Source: Bacteroidaceae bacterium (GTDB lineage Bacteria; Bacteroidota; Bacteroidia; Bacteroidales; Bacteroidaceae). From it: a stretch of 64,000 bases of DNA. The stretch covers positions 17,543-81,542 of the forward strand of contig JAFZSA010000032.1 in assembly GCA_017619585.1 (NCBI GenBank), in the 5' to 3' direction. The stretch's first letter is position 1. Each line of letters begins with the position of its first letter. The notes under the pieces were generated by a model, which saw only the letters and a program-made list of their open reading frames with translations, made no database searches and was not told the DNA's origin. Below are positions 8,032-18,044 of this stretch, in pieces. Made by a program: the position numbers and the translations under genes.

Positions 8032-9194
8032 CGCACAACCACCTTGGCTGCCAGACTCTTGCACTTATCACGCAAGGCTTCCTGAGAAGCTGACAGATCA
8101 TCCCAACATACTACCACACCCATTCTGCGACCTACATGAGCCTCTGGCTTACCAAATATACGCAGATAGGTACGCTGTGCAGCACAAACATCTTCCATGC
8201 CATCATATTGAGGATTTGTTGTCTCTACAGGCGAAAGAATAACAGCAGATGCACCCTGACGCTCTTGTGTAATCTCTGGAATAGGAAGTCCTAAGACTGC
8301 ACGACAATGCAACTCAAACTCACTCAGATTCTGAGTACCAGCCAAAGTTACCATTCCCGTATCATGTGGACGAGGACTCAGCTCGCTGAAGATAACACCT
8401 TCCTTCTCACTTACAAAGAACTCAACACCCCAGATGCCGGCACCAGTAAGAGCTGCCGTTACCTTCTCTGCCATCTGCTGAGCCATCTTCAGATGCTCGG
8501 GCTTCATAGCACGAGGCTGGAAACTCTCGCGATAATCGCCACCCTTCTGAACATGCCCAATAGGAGCACAGAACAATGTAGGACCATTCTTCTGAGTAAC
8601 AGTAAGCAGCGTTATCTCGTAGTCGAAAGGAATGAACTGTTCAACGATAACCTCCATTATATCACCACGACTGCCGCCGCAGGCATTCTCCCAAGCTTTC
8701 TCCAACTCACTGGCAGCATCTACCTTGCTCTGGCCATGGCCGCTACTGCTCATCAAGGGCTTAATAATACAAGGGAATCCAATCTTATCTGCAGCAGCCT
8801 TCAATTCCTCGAAAGTACTGGCATAAAGATAATTGGCTGTCTTAAGTCCCAGTTCTGTATGAGCTAACTCACGGATAGCCTTACGGTTCATAGTGTAGTT
8901 AACAGCCTTTGCGCTGGGAACAACATGTATACCGGCCTTCTCAAAATCATAAAGCTTCTCAGTACGAATGGCCTCTATCTCAGGTACAATGATATCGGGT
9001 TTAACTTCCTCTACAACCTTCTGAAGTGCTTCACCATCCAACATACTGAATACTCTGCGCTCGTCAGCCACTTGCATGGCAGGTGCATTATCATATTTGT
9101 CACATGCCACCACGTATTGTCCTTTACGCTTGCAGGCAATTACAAATTCCTTGCCCAACTCGCCTGAACCTAAAAGAAGTATTTTCTTTGCCAT
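8028..9194 (-). CDS. purT: Formate-dependent phosphoribosylglycinamide formyltransferase
   Basis: A 388-aa ATP-grasp enzyme that makes formyl-GAR from GAR, formate and ATP in purine synthesis; E. coli PurT is of almost the same length. Diagnostic stretches are LGSGELGKE at the N-terminus, [21 protein letters not shown] in the ATP-binding loop, GIWGVEFFV, and [15 protein letters not shown]. The start was moved to 9194 ([11 protein letters not shown]), because the longer version from 9230 reads through a tandem repeat. It follows rarA on the same strand, 64 bases apart, and probably shares its transcript. Confidence 0.95.
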   Translation of the reverse strand: MAKKILLLGSGELGKEFVIACKRKGQYVVACDKYDNAPAMQVADERRVFSMLDGEALQKVVEEVKPDIIVPEIEAIRTEKLYDFEKAGIHVVPSAKAVNYTMNRKAIRELAHTELGLKTANYLYASTFEELKAAADKIGFPCIIKPLMSSSGHGQSKVDAASELEKAWENACGGSRGDIMEVIVEQFIPFDYEITLLTVTQKNGPTLFCAPIGHVQKGGDYRESFQPRAMKPEHLKMAQQMAEKVTAALTGAGIWGVEFFVSEKEGVIFSELSPRPHDTGMVTLAGTQNLSEFELHCRAVLGLPIPEITQERQGASAVILSPVETTNPQYDGMEDVCAAQRTYLRIFGKPEAHVGRRMGVVVCWDDLSASQEALRDKCKSLAAKVVVR

Positions 9195-9231
9195 ATTATA
9201 TTTTTTTATTGTACATTGAGAATTATTCAAT

Positions 9232-9262
9232 AACCATTAACCATTAACCAATAACCAATCAA
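9232..9262. repeat. Tandem word repeat in the rarA-purT spacer
   Basis: AACCATT/AACCAAT words are repeated four times in a row between the two genes, overlapping the last codons of rarA. It belongs to the general class of 7-10 bp word repeats seen across this window. Confidence 0.7.
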
Positions 9263-10533
9263 CTCTTATATCTCTCTCCCCAACACTGAATCATACGTTG
9301 CAGGAGCTTATCCTCTGAAGGATTCTGCTGAGCATGCCATAGGCGCATCCCTTGCAAATCATCAGGCAGGAACTGCTGCTCTACGAAATGACCTTCATAA
9401 TCATGAGCGTATTTGTAGCCTTCGCTATAACCCAACTGTTCCATCAGTTTGGTTGGAGCATTGCGTAAATGCAAAGGAACAGGCTGGTTGCCCGTCTGCT
9501 GCACTTTCTGCAGGGCATCATTGATTGCCTTGTAAGCAGAGTTACTCTTAGGACTGGTAGCCAGATAGATGGTTGCCTCTGCCAAAGGAATACGCCCCTC
9601 AGGCCATCCTATTTTCATTACAGCATCAAAAGCTGCATTGGCAAGCAGCAAAGCATTGGGATTGGCAAGGCCTATATCCTCGCTGGCACTAATCACCAAT
9701 CTTCTGGCTATAAAAGCAGGGTCTTCGCCACCCTCAATCATCCTTGCCAGCCAATAGATGGCAGCATCAGGGTCGCTGCCTCTGATGCTTTTTATGAAAG
9801 CTGAGATAATATCATAGTGCATCTCGCCGTCCTTATCATATGCCAAAGGATTCTGCTGAAGGCGCTCTGCCACAATCTGGTCGGTTACCACAACCTTATC
9901 ATCTTTTTCAGCCGCCTCATATAACAGCTCAATGATATTCAACAATTTACGGGCATCACCCCCGCTATAACGCATCAGAGCGGCTGTCTCCTGCAGTTCA
10001 AAAGGCTTTTGCTTCAGGATGGCATCTTGCGTAGTTACCCTCTCAACCAATGCCATCAAATCCTCTTGTTCCAAAGGCTTCAGGGTATAAACCTGACAAC
10101 GGCTCAACAAAGGTCTTATCACCTCGAACGAAGGATTCTCAGTTGTGGCACCTATCAGCGTAACAACACCTTGTTCAACAGCTCCCAACAAAGAATCTTG
10201 CTGCGATTTGCTGAACCTATGAATCTCATCAATAAAAAGAATAGGTGTTGCCGTATTGAAGAATCTATTACCCTTTGCCTTCTCTATCACATCCCTAACA
10301 TCCTTAACACCGCTGGTAACGGCACTAAGGGTATAAAAGGGCGTCTGCAGCTGATGAGCAATAATGGTGGCAAGTGTTGTCTTTCCTACACCTGGAGGGC
10401 CCCACAGAATGAAACTACTCAACCGTCCGCCTTCTATCATACGACGTAATACAGCACCCGGACCTACCAGATGCTGCTGCCCGACGTAATCGTCAAGCGT
10501 AAGCGGACGCATTCTTTCTGCTAATGGAGCCAT
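9259..10533 (-). CDS. rarA: Replication-associated recombination protein RarA/MgsA
   Basis: A 424-aa AAA+ ATPase, close to the family's usual length. It has Walker A GPPGVGKT (45-52), Walker B ILFIDE (98-103) followed by HRFSKSQQD, a sensor region GATTENPSFEV, and the C-terminal tetramerisation region with GWPEGRIPLAEA and YKYAHDYEGHFVEQQFLPD. RarA acts at stalled replication forks. Transcription comes from a divergent promoter palindrome shared with the glycosyltransferase gene; the untranslated leader would be only a few bases. Confidence 0.95.
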   Translation of the reverse strand: MAPLAERMRPLTLDDYVGQQHLVGPGAVLRRMIEGGRLSSFILWGPPGVGKTTLATIIAHQLQTPFYTLSAVTSGVKDVRDVIEKAKGNRFFNTATPILFIDEIHRFSKSQQDSLLGAVEQGVVTLIGATTENPSFEVIRPLLSRCQVYTLKPLEQEDLMALVERVTTQDAILKQKPFELQETAALMRYSGGDARKLLNIIELLYEAAEKDDKVVVTDQIVAERLQQNPLAYDKDGEMHYDIISAFIKSIRGSDPDAAIYWLARMIEGGEDPAFIARRLVISASEDIGLANPNALLLANAAFDAVMKIGWPEGRIPLAEATIYLATSPKSNSAYKAINDALQKVQQTGNQPVPLHLRNAPTKLMEQLGYSEGYKYAHDYEGHFVEQQFLPDDLQGMRLWHAQQNPSEDKLLQRMIQCWGERYKS

Positions 10534-10541
10534 AACGACTG

Positions 10542-10572
10542 CAAAAGTACGAATAAGTGAGCAGAATACAAA
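10542..10572 (-). promoter_or_regulatory. rarA promoter with conserved spacer
   Basis: Minus-strand TTTG (10569-10572), 19-base spacer, TACTTTTG (10542-10549). The spacer ends in CACTTATTCG right before the -7 box. The same spacer occurs in the promoters at 35944-35974 and 36029-36059. Confidence 0.75.
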
Positions 10573-10578
10573 AGAAAT

Positions 10579-10610
10579 TTTGTTTTTTCGCTTACTTATT
10601 CTTATATTTG
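10579..10610 (+). promoter_or_regulatory. Promoter of the GT2 glycosyltransferase gene
   Basis: TTTG (10579-10582), 20-base spacer ending in TTACTTATTCT, TATATTTG (10603-10610). The ATG follows only 4 bases after the box, so the message should be leaderless. With the rarA promoter it forms an imperfect palindrome. Confidence 0.75.
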
Positions 10611-10614
10611 CGGC

Positions 10615-11490
10615 ATGAAACTATCTATATTGATTCCCACCTTCAACCAAGACTGCACCCAGTTAGTGCACGACCTCTTGGAACAGCTCCCTCAGGACGC
10701 TGAAATCTTAGTGGCAGATGACGGCAGCACCGCTATCCCCATCCGTGATAACAATGCCAGTATAGCAGAGCTTCCTCAATGTCGCTACTGGCAGGCAAAG
10801 ATGAATCTGGGTCGTGCCAAGATACGCAATCTGCTTGCCGAGATGGCCCAGGGCGAATGGATTCTGTTTATAGATAGTGATGCTCAGGTAAAGAGCAAGG
10901 ATTTCATAGCCTCATACCTGAGTCAGACAGAAGGGAACCAGGTTATTTGCGGTGGAACAGGTAACTACGATAGCTGCCCCTCAAAGGACAAGGCTCTCCG
11001 ATACAAATACGAAATCCATGCAGAGAAAAAAAGGACGCTCAAGGAAAGAAGAAAGCATCCTTATGCACAGTTCACCACATTTAATTTCATGATTCAACGT
11101 GAACTGTTCATGCAAATACGTTTCTGCAATGAGATTTGCGATTACGGGCACGAGGATTCGCTGTTTGGCCTTGAACTGAAAGACCGCAAGATACCTGTCT
11201 TACACATCGACAATAAACTAATCCACACAGGATTAGAAAATACACCTTCCTACCTACGAAAGGTGAAAACCTCATTATTTACCCTTTCAAGACTGGAAGA
11301 AAAAGTTCAACGCAGAATCACCATTTCTGCCATTGCCTTTTATATCAAGAAATGTCACCTGAAAGGATTGGCTATATGGCTCTTTGATGTCTGCAAAAAA
11401 AAGATGAAGCAGAACTTGCTTGGCGAGAAGCCATCACTCCTCATTTTCAAGCTATACAAGTTAGGATTCTTCTGCAAGATTATGCCATAA
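10615..11490 (+). CDS. Family 2 glycosyltransferase
   Basis: A 291-aa GT-A fold enzyme. It starts with SILIPTFNQ, has the nucleotide-binding Asp pair in VADDGST (35-36), a metal-binding D87-S-D89, and the acceptor-side GHED motif at 178-181, which also occurs in chondroitin-type and other GT2 transferases. No transmembrane segment is clear; a lysine-rich C-terminus may touch the membrane. The sugar donor and acceptor cannot be told. It is a single gene, convergent with the GH130-like gene 5 bases away. Confidence 0.88.
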   Translation: MKLSILIPTFNQDCTQLVHDLLEQLPQDAEILVADDGSTAIPIRDNNASIAELPQCRYWQAKMNLGRAKIRNLLAEMAQGEWILFIDSDAQVKSKDFIASYLSQTEGNQVICGGTGNYDSCPSKDKALRYKYEIHAEKKRTLKERRKHPYAQFTTFNFMIQRELFMQIRFCNEICDYGHEDSLFGLELKDRKIPVLHIDNKLIHTGLENTPSYLRKVKTSLFTLSRLEEKVQRRITISAIAFYIKKCHLKGLAIWLFDVCKKKMKQNLLGEKPSLLIFKLYKLGFFCKIMP

Positions 11491-11495
11491 GGCAT

Positions 11496-13802
11496 TTATT
11501 TCAACACCTTGCGATTTCCTTTTACATAAATGCCATGTCTGGCATAAGGTGAGCTGTATCTGCGTCCCAACAGGTCATACTCAACCTCACCATTTTGAAT
11601 TCTGGATTGAGAGTTTTGAATTGTTAAAGCATCCGTTGTCTCTGCTTCTGTCCCATAAACCTGAAGGGCATACAAGGCAGGAGCGGCAACGGCATTCATT
11701 GACTCACTAGTACGGGGAAGTACCAACTTAACAAAACGACATCTAGTTGGAGTAGAAAGAACGAGCAGCTTCTTACTGCTTGATCCAACATTCTTCTTAT
11801 CAGCCACCTTCGTCCAACATTCGTTCTCATCGCCCAAAGGAGAAATCAGCGAAAGATCAGGGAACTCGTCTGACAAGAAAATCTGATAGGCATCCATATT
11901 CGTAGCCGATGCATCTATACTTTTGGCATCATAGAGTTGGAAACGTTTTACATCGTACGACTTCTCCAAATCTATCAACACATACCTAAACGGATCAGAC
12001 CCAGGCACTCCCTTCGACGGGTTCCATGCACTGCCCTTATCTGCAGAACCTGTAAGAAGGTTCAGCGGAGAACCCAACTGTGTGGATACATCGTAAGACA
12101 GAAGCACCGTCTTACCAACACCTATCATGCCGTCCGCTCTGCTGATATCCCTGACAAACTGGCCGTAGATATCACATCCATATAATCGGATGGCATTGTC
12201 AGCTTCACCCGAAGGGCGTATGCCTCGAGTGAAAACGAGCTTAACATATCGGGCTTCTACTGCAGGGAACGTAACATCCTTTATTTCCTTATCTGCAACA
12301 TTTTCTTCATGAGCCACAAGTTTCCATTCATCAGTTGAATTGATACGGGTGTATACCCACCATTCCGGCACATTTCCACAGTTTGACTCATGCTGCCCCA
12401 CATCTCTGACAACAACCCTATTAATATTGTATATTCCGGTAAACTCCATCACAACCCATGGATTAGCCGTGCTGGTATCACACCATTTGCTGTTAGGGTA
12501 AAGATAGCTGACATTCAAGTTCATTGGTCCTTCACTATCCTTAACGCAACCGCTATAGGAATTAACGAAGCAACGCATCTTGCCACTATTTACCGATGTC
12601 CATTGGTTCACAACACCCTCTGGTATCTCGACCGTGGGCAAAGGGTCTCCCACATGATTGGATTTCTTCGGGTCATAAACAGCAACACCAACAAATGAAT
12701 CAGCACATCCGTAATACAGGAAATACTTCTCCTGATGATATACCAGGCCCTCTACGAATACTGTTCCGGCTGCATACTGACCACTCTTCTCGAACGATGC
12801 CATGGGGCGGAAGAAAGGCTTGTCCAACCTGTCAATCAACTTCAGGGGATTATCCTTACTGAAAAGCATCTGACCTGCAGAATAAGTTCCTGCAGCCAAA
12901 CTGGTATCGCCGCTTGAACCGCTCTTGTTCTTACCATTATATATTAATATAATACCATCCTCCGTCATAATGGCAGGTGGACCACACTCCGTCATGGTAC
13001 TATCGAAATGACCGTTTCTGGGCTTTGCCAAAGCAATCAGATTGCCATCAGCATCAACCAGAGGCGTCCAGTCAACGAGGTTATCACTGACAGCAGCATA
13101 AACAGCATATTCACCCCAGTACATTAGGTATTTCATCTCGTTGTCTATCTTTACTTTGCATGCTTGCAGGCGTCCGTCCTTCACTGTGGTAAGAATAGAA
13201 CCTGATTTACAGAACAACGTATTGAACTTGCCATCATAAGCTTTCTGAAAACAAGGTCCGTAGTGTGTCCATTTCTGCAAGTCCGGACTTGTTGCAACGC
13301 TCAGACGGGCTGTCTTGCGATCGTATGCTGTGTAGGTCATCACATACAAGGGCTTACCATCCACCTCTGCCTCTACGACACGAGGATCTTCGCAACCGCC
13401 TGTCCATTCATATTTCATGGACATAGCAGAAGTATCAGGAAACATAACAGGAGTCTTCTGTCTATAATCAATCGATATACCATCAGCACTTTCCACATAA
13501 CCTACACGTGATGTGCGTCTGCCTATGCCGACATTCGGATTATCCTCGGCACGATACAATACACACACCTTTCCGTTCCTCTCCACTGCAGCAGGATTGA
13601 ACGTATCTGCACATTCCCACTTTACCTTTGTCCCCGACATAGGACAAAGGAACAACGTATTTTCAACAGGACTGACAAGTGGATTAACACCTTCTGGTCG
13701 TTCAAACCCTCCCAAAGCCCATTTTGGCAATACATTAATGTCTGCCAAAAGCGTTGAGCAACAACAAAGCAAAAGAATAATGTTTAATAATTTTCTTACC
13801 AT
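11496..13802 (-). CDS. Secreted GH130-like beta-propeller with two discoidin domains
   Basis: A 768-aa exported protein (signal peptide to about residue 20). Residues 25-385 look like a five-bladed propeller of the GH130/GH43 type. Family-like motifs are FERPEGVNPL (33-42), ADTFNPAAV (65-73) and CEDPRVV (137-143). GH130 enzymes are phosphorylases or hydrolases of beta-mannosides. Two F5/8 type C (discoidin) carbohydrate-binding domains follow, at about 385-545 and 565-725. The C-terminus (YDLLGRR...GIYVKGNRKVLK) is the short sorting-like tail shared with other exported proteins here. Substrate unknown; GH43 is the alternative class. Confidence 0.75.
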   Translation of the reverse strand: MVRKLLNIILLLCCCSTLLADINVLPKWALGGFERPEGVNPLVSPVENTLFLCPMSGTKVKWECADTFNPAAVERNGKVCVLYRAEDNPNVGIGRRTSRVGYVESADGISIDYRQKTPVMFPDTSAMSMKYEWTGGCEDPRVVEAEVDGKPLYVMTYTAYDRKTARLSVATSPDLQKWTHYGPCFQKAYDGKFNTLFCKSGSILTTVKDGRLQACKVKIDNEMKYLMYWGEYAVYAAVSDNLVDWTPLVDADGNLIALAKPRNGHFDSTMTECGPPAIMTEDGIILIYNGKNKSGSSGDTSLAAGTYSAGQMLFSKDNPLKLIDRLDKPFFRPMASFEKSGQYAAGTVFVEGLVYHQEKYFLYYGCADSFVGVAVYDPKKSNHVGDPLPTVEIPEGVVNQWTSVNSGKMRCFVNSYSGCVKDSEGPMNLNVSYLYPNSKWCDTSTANPWVVMEFTGIYNINRVVVRDVGQHESNCGNVPEWWVYTRINSTDEWKLVAHEENVADKEIKDVTFPAVEARYVKLVFTRGIRPSGEADNAIRLYGCDIYGQFVRDISRADGMIGVGKTVLLSYDVSTQLGSPLNLLTGSADKGSAWNPSKGVPGSDPFRYVLIDLEKSYDVKRFQLYDAKSIDASATNMDAYQIFLSDEFPDLSLISPLGDENECWTKVADKKNVGSSSKKLLVLSTPTRCRFVKLVLPRTSESMNAVAAPALYALQVYGTEAETTDALTIQNSQSRIQNGEVEYDLLGRRYSSPYARHGIYVKGNRKVLK

Positions 13803-13885
13803 TGGTTAATACTTTTTTCACACAAAACTTTGCAAATTAACAAAGATTTTTGCAATCATACAAGTATTAACAAGAAAAATTGATA

Positions 13886-15784
13886 TTACGCCCACTCGCT
13901 GAGTTCCAGCCAGCGCATGGATTTCTCATCAAGCTCTTCTATAAGTTTTGGTAAGCGCTTACTCAGCTCAGTAATCTGTTCAACGCTTATAGTACCACTA
14001 CTCAACGATGATTCTATTTGAGTTTTCTCAGCTTCCAAACGTTCTATATCCTGTTCCAACTGCGCAAACTCCTGTTTTTCCTTGAAGGTAAGCTTTCTTT
14101 TCTGCTCGTCACGAGGTTTTGCCTTTGAGGGTGCTGCAGCCTGTATGGTCTTGGAAACGGGTTCCGGCTTACGTTCTTCCAGTTTCTCCCATTCACGATA
14201 TTGCGAATAATTGCCAGGGAAATCCTTTATATCACCCTCTCCATTGAAGACGAGAAGATGGTCTACCACCTTATCCATGAAATAACGATCGTGACTGACA
14301 ACAATCACACATCCATGAAAATCCTGCAGATACTGTTCCAGAATCTGCAAAGTAACGATATCAAGGTCGTTCGTGGGCTCATCCAGCACCAGGAAGTTGG
14401 GATTCTGCATCAGCACGGTACATAGATGCAGCCTGCGCTTCTCTCCGCCAGAGAGTTTATAGATGTAATTCTGCTGCTGTAGAGGCGTAAACATAAAATG
14501 CTGCAAGAACTGCATGGCAGACAGGTGACGTCCACCACCAAGATCCACGAATTCAGCAACACGGCGTACAGCATCAATAACCTTCATCTGCTCATCAAAC
14601 TGCATGCCATCCTGACTGTAATAGCCAAACTTCACCGTCTCGCCAATAACGAATCGACCAGAATCTGGTTTCACCTCGCCTAAAAGCATCTTTATAAAGG
14701 TACTCTTACCCGTACCATTGCCTCCCACAATGCCCATCTTCTCATAACGCGAGAAGTTGTAATAGAAATCCTTCAGGATAACTTTCTCTGTGGCAGTAGA
14801 CGTAGGATCCTTAAGAGGGAATTTCTTACTTACATATTCAGCCTCAAAAATCTTGCTGCCTATATAAGAACTCTTCATCTCAAGGCGTACCTGCTGTTCC
14901 TCGATACGTTTCTTAGCAACTTTCTCCAGTTCATAGAAAGCCTCTTCACGATAACGGGCCTTATGACCACGTGCCTGAGGCTGACGACGAATCCAATCCA
15001 ACTCTGTACGATAGAGGTTATTGGCACGTGTAATCTCAGAACGGGCTACATCTATGCGTTCCTGACGTTTCTCCAGATAATAGCTGTAATTACCACGATA
15101 GGTATATACGGTCTCATCATCCAGTTCAAGAATCAAAGAGCAGATGTTATCAAGGAAATACCTGTCATGCGTCACCATTAGCAGGGTGATACTACTTCTG
15201 CTCAAGTACCCTTCCAACCATTCTATCATCTGGATATCAAGATGGTTGGTAGGCTCATCCAGAATCAGGAAGTCAGGTTCCATAATCAGCACATTCGCCA
15301 AAGCCACACGCTTAAGCTGACCACCCGAAAGTTGGCATAGAGGCTTATGGAACTCCGTAATGGACAACTTCGATAGAATAGTCTTACTGCGGTTCTCGTA
15401 ATCCCATGCCTTCAGATGATCCATCTTGTCCAAAATCTCCTGAAGTCCGGGATTCCCAGGCGTAGCCATACAATGCTCGTATTCACGAATCAGGTTGGTG
15501 GTATCGTTGCCATGCCAAAAGCAAGCCTCCAACACAGTCATATCCATAGGATAGTGAGGAGCCTGTTCCAGATAGCCAATGCGAAGGTCATTGTGGTAGA
15601 TAACATTTCCCTCGTCTGCCGTATCCTTGCCCGCAAGAATATTCAACAACGTACTTTTACCTGTTCCGTTCTGAGCAATAAGACCTACTTTCTGCCTCTC
15701 TGCTACGCTGAAAGACAGATTCTGGAACAGAGTACGGTCCCCTACTCTGCGTGTTAGATTCTGAACCTGTAAATATGAAACCAT
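13886..15784 (-). CDS. ABC-F family ATPase (Uup-like)
   Basis: A 632-aa soluble protein with two ABC ATPase domains and no membrane segments, which defines the ABC-F class that acts on the ribosome or on DNA junctions. Domain 1 has QNGTGKS (38-44; the first Walker glycine is Ala37), LSGGQ and LILDEPTNHLD. Domain 2 has GGNGTGKS, LSGGEKRR and LVLDEPTNDLD. A charged linker lies between them, and a C-terminal coiled coil (about 560-630) resembles the Uup C-terminal DNA-binding domain. It is monocistronic with a -7 box at 15798-15805. Confidence 0.92.
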   Translation of the reverse strand: MVSYLQVQNLTRRVGDRTLFQNLSFSVAERQKVGLIAQNGTGKSTLLNILAGKDTADEGNVIYHNDLRIGYLEQAPHYPMDMTVLEACFWHGNDTTNLIREYEHCMATPGNPGLQEILDKMDHLKAWDYENRSKTILSKLSITEFHKPLCQLSGGQLKRVALANVLIMEPDFLILDEPTNHLDIQMIEWLEGYLSRSSITLLMVTHDRYFLDNICSLILELDDETVYTYRGNYSYYLEKRQERIDVARSEITRANNLYRTELDWIRRQPQARGHKARYREEAFYELEKVAKKRIEEQQVRLEMKSSYIGSKIFEAEYVSKKFPLKDPTSTATEKVILKDFYYNFSRYEKMGIVGGNGTGKSTFIKMLLGEVKPDSGRFVIGETVKFGYYSQDGMQFDEQMKVIDAVRRVAEFVDLGGGRHLSAMQFLQHFMFTPLQQQNYIYKLSGGEKRRLHLCTVLMQNPNFLVLDEPTNDLDIVTLQILEQYLQDFHGCVIVVSHDRYFMDKVVDHLLVFNGEGDIKDFPGNYSQYREWEKLEERKPEPVSKTIQAAAPSKAKPRDEQKRKLTFKEKQEFAQLEQDIERLEAEKTQIESSLSSGTISVEQITELSKRLPKLIEELDEKSMRWLELSEWA

Positions 15785-15797
15785 GTGAAATTTTCTG

Positions 15798-15805
15798 CAA
15801 AAGTA
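15798..15805 (-). promoter_or_regulatory. -7 box of the ABC-F gene
   Basis: Minus-strand TACTTTTG, 13 bases before the ATG at 15784. No clear -33 box. Confidence 0.5.
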
Positions 15806-15846
15806 GTTAAAAACAGCGGATTATTAAAATAATTTCACGCGGAATA

Positions 15847-15878
15847 TTTGGAAGATAAAAGGTTTTACCATAACTTTG
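15847..15878 (+). promoter_or_regulatory. rho promoter
   Basis: TTTG (15847-15850), 20-base spacer, TAACTTTG (15871-15878). It rules out the longer reading frame starting at 15848 and leaves a leader of about 80 bases before the ATG at 15968. Rho genes are often autoregulated through their leader, but nothing specific can be read here. Confidence 0.75.
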
Positions 15879-15967
15879 CAGTGATTTTTGAAAGATACGC
15901 CCCAATCGGGCTCCTATCTAAATTATCCTACACCTTATTATTTTACATAACATTAAGCATAAAAACT

Positions 15968-17836
15968 ATGCATAAGAAGAACGAACTGGAAAGTATGAGT
16001 TCTGACGAATTGGCAGCACTTGCCAAATCATTGGGCGTGAAGGTTATCAGCGACCAGACAGAACTAATCTACAACATCATAGACGCAGAATCTGTGCAAC
16101 CTGTTGAGAGCACAGAGAAGAAGAAGACTACCCGCAAAAAGACTGAAAAAGAAAAGCCTGCTGCCAAGAAAAAGGAGAAAGCAGAAAAGGTAGAAAAAGA
16201 GGAGGAGAAGACTGAGGTAAAGACCAACGAGAAGAAGACTACCCGCAAAAAGGCTTCCGCTACAGAAAAAGCAACAAAGGCAGCAGAAAAGGCAGAAACT
16301 CCCCAGGAAACACCAAAAGCCGAGGAGCCTAAAGCCCCCGTTGCAGAAGAGGAAACTCCCATAAAGAAAAAGAGAAAAAGAATAGGTGAAACTAAAGCCG
16401 AAGCTAAGGCACAGCTGGCAAAAGCGCAAGAAGAAGAGCAACAGCCAGAACCTATTCAAGAACCCATAACAGAACCTGCCCAGGACATAGCTAAACAGCC
16501 AGAGGAGCAGGAGATTACCGAGGAGATGGTAAAAAAATTCTTCAGCACAGGAGAGGACTTCATCATCCTTCAGGATATCCCCAAATTAGAGGAGCAGGTA
16601 GAGATGGCAGCAACAAGCATCTTACCCACTCGCCGACCAGAATCAGACACTCGCATAATTGACGACCTGCCCGAAATAGGAAGGCCTGCCCAGCAAAAAG
16701 AAGAAGAGAAATATGACTTCGGAGAGAATATCCGCGGAGAGGGTGTTCTGGAAGTCATGAACGAAGGATTCGGTTTCCTGCGCAGCAGCGACTACAACTA
16801 TCTGAGCAGTCCCGATGATATCTATGTAAGTTCACAGATTATCCGTCAATACGGACTGAAGACTGGAGATGTAATTGAAGGTCCTGTAAGGCCTCCACGT
16901 GAAAACGAGAAATACTTCCCCCTCATAAAGGTTGAGACCATCAACGGCTGCAACCCCGATGTAGTAAGAGACCGTAGCCCCTTTGAGAACCTCACCCCCC
17001 TCTTCCCCGACGAGAAATTCCAGCTTTGCAACGGAGTGAACGACACCATGTCGGCACGTGTAGTTGATCTCTTTGCCCCCATTGGTAAGGGCCAGCGTGC
17101 ACTGATTGTGGCTCAGCCCAAGACTGGTAAGACAATCTTGATGAAGGATATTGCCAATGCCATTGCAGCCAATCACCCCGAGGCTTACCTGATTATGCTG
17201 CTCATAGACGAACGTCCTGAGGAGGTAACAGATATGGCACGAACCGTTAAGGCAGAGGTTATAGCCAGCACCTTCGACGAGCCTGCAGAACGTCACGTTA
17301 AGATTGCAGGAATCGTCTTGGAAAAAGCCAAGCGAATGGTAGAATGCGGACACGACGTTGTTATCTTCCTTGATTCTATTACACGTCTTGCACGTGCCTA
17401 TAATACGGTATCACCTGCCAGCGGAAAGGTACTGAGTGGTGGTGTGGATGCCAACGCCCTGCACAAGCCCAAGCGTTTCTTCGGAGCTGCCCGTAACATC
17501 GAGAATGGTGGTAGCCTTACCATCATTGCCACAGCCCTTACGGATACAGGTAGTAAGATGGACGAGGTTATCTTCGAGGAGTTCAAGGGTACAGGTAACA
17601 TGGAGCTGCAGCTCGACCGTATGCTCAGCAACAAGCGTATCTTCCCTGCTGTTAACATTGTTGCCAGCAGCACACGTAGAGACGACTTGCTGCAAGACAA
17701 GATGACACTTGACCGCATGTGGATTCTGCGCAAGTTCCTGAGCGACATGAATTCCATCGAGGCAATGAACGAGGTAAAATCAAGATTGGAACACACCAAG
17801 ACAAACGAGGAATTCCTAGTTAGCATGAACTCTTGA
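15968..17836 (+). CDS. rho: Transcription termination factor Rho with long charged insertion
   Basis: A 622-aa Rho, about 200 residues longer than the E. coli protein. Residues 1-42 are the Rho N-terminal helical domain. About 45-250 is a low-complexity stretch rich in Lys, Glu, Ala and Pro, with TTRKK repeats. The RNA-binding cold-shock fold follows with NEGFGFL (265-271), then the hexameric ATPase with PKTGKT (384-389) and [15 protein letters not shown]. The start at 15968 is chosen because the promoter's -7 box lies downstream of the upstream candidate start. A disordered insertion in Rho is known from Bacteroides, where it supports phase separation. A strong terminator follows. Confidence 0.95.
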   Translation: MHKKNELESMSSDELAALAKSLGVKVISDQTELIYNIIDAESVQPVESTEKKKTTRKKTEKEKPAAKKKEKAEKVEKEEEKTEVKTNEKKTTRKKASATEKATKAAEKAETPQETPKAEEPKAPVAEEETPIKKKRKRIGETKAEAKAQLAKAQEEEQQPEPIQEPITEPAQDIAKQPEEQEITEEMVKKFFSTGEDFIILQDIPKLEEQVEMAATSILPTRRPESDTRIIDDLPEIGRPAQQKEEEKYDFGENIRGEGVLEVMNEGFGFLRSSDYNYLSSPDDIYVSSQIIRQYGLKTGDVIEGPVRPPRENEKYFPLIKVETINGCNPDVVRDRSPFENLTPLFPDEKFQLCNGVNDTMSARVVDLFAPIGKGQRALIVAQPKTGKTILMKDIANAIAANHPEAYLIMLLIDERPEEVTDMARTVKAEVIASTFDEPAERHVKIAGIVLEKAKRMVECGHDVVIFLDSITRLARAYNTVSPASGKVLSGGVDANALHKPKRFFGAARNIENGGSLTIIATALTDTGSKMDEVIFEEFKGTGNMELQLDRMLSNKRIFPAVNIVASSTRRDDLLQDKMTLDRMWILRKFLSDMNSIEAMNEVKSRLEHTKTNEEFLVSMNS

Positions 17837-17864
17837 TACAACTAAAGAAACCAATAAACATATA

Positions 17865-17897
17865 GAGCGCATATAATCAAACATGCGCTCTTTTTTT
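17865..17897 (+). terminator. Terminator of rho
   Basis: Perfect 8-base stem GAGCGCAT (17865-17872) with ATGCGCTC (17883-17890), then a run of seven T. Confidence 0.9.
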
Positions 17898-17986
17898 GTA
17901 CATACACAGGGCACGAATATTGTTAAATAATTACAATTATTTATACTATTTGCAAAAACAAAACTCTATAATATCACAAAAAGTCG

Positions 17987-17994
17987 TACCTTTG
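17987..17994 (+). promoter_or_regulatory. -7 box of the RND efflux operon
   Basis: TACCTTTG, 50 bases before the ATG at 18045. No good -33 box, which could fit activator-dependent transcription. Confidence 0.5.
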
Positions 17995-18044
17995 CACCCG
18001 ATTTATACTTAACAGGTGAAAATAACAATCAAAACAGATAACAT

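Noticed and set aside
15899..15911. Hairpin GCCC...GGGC in the rho leader as an attenuator
   Set aside because: The stem has only four pairs and no T-run; too weak to support a regulatory call.
16064..16459. 131-aa frame antisense to rho, rich in Leu, Phe and Cys
   Set aside because: It is the complement of the Lys/Glu-rich insertion (AAG/GAA codons read as CTT/TTC). Its membrane-like look is an artefact.
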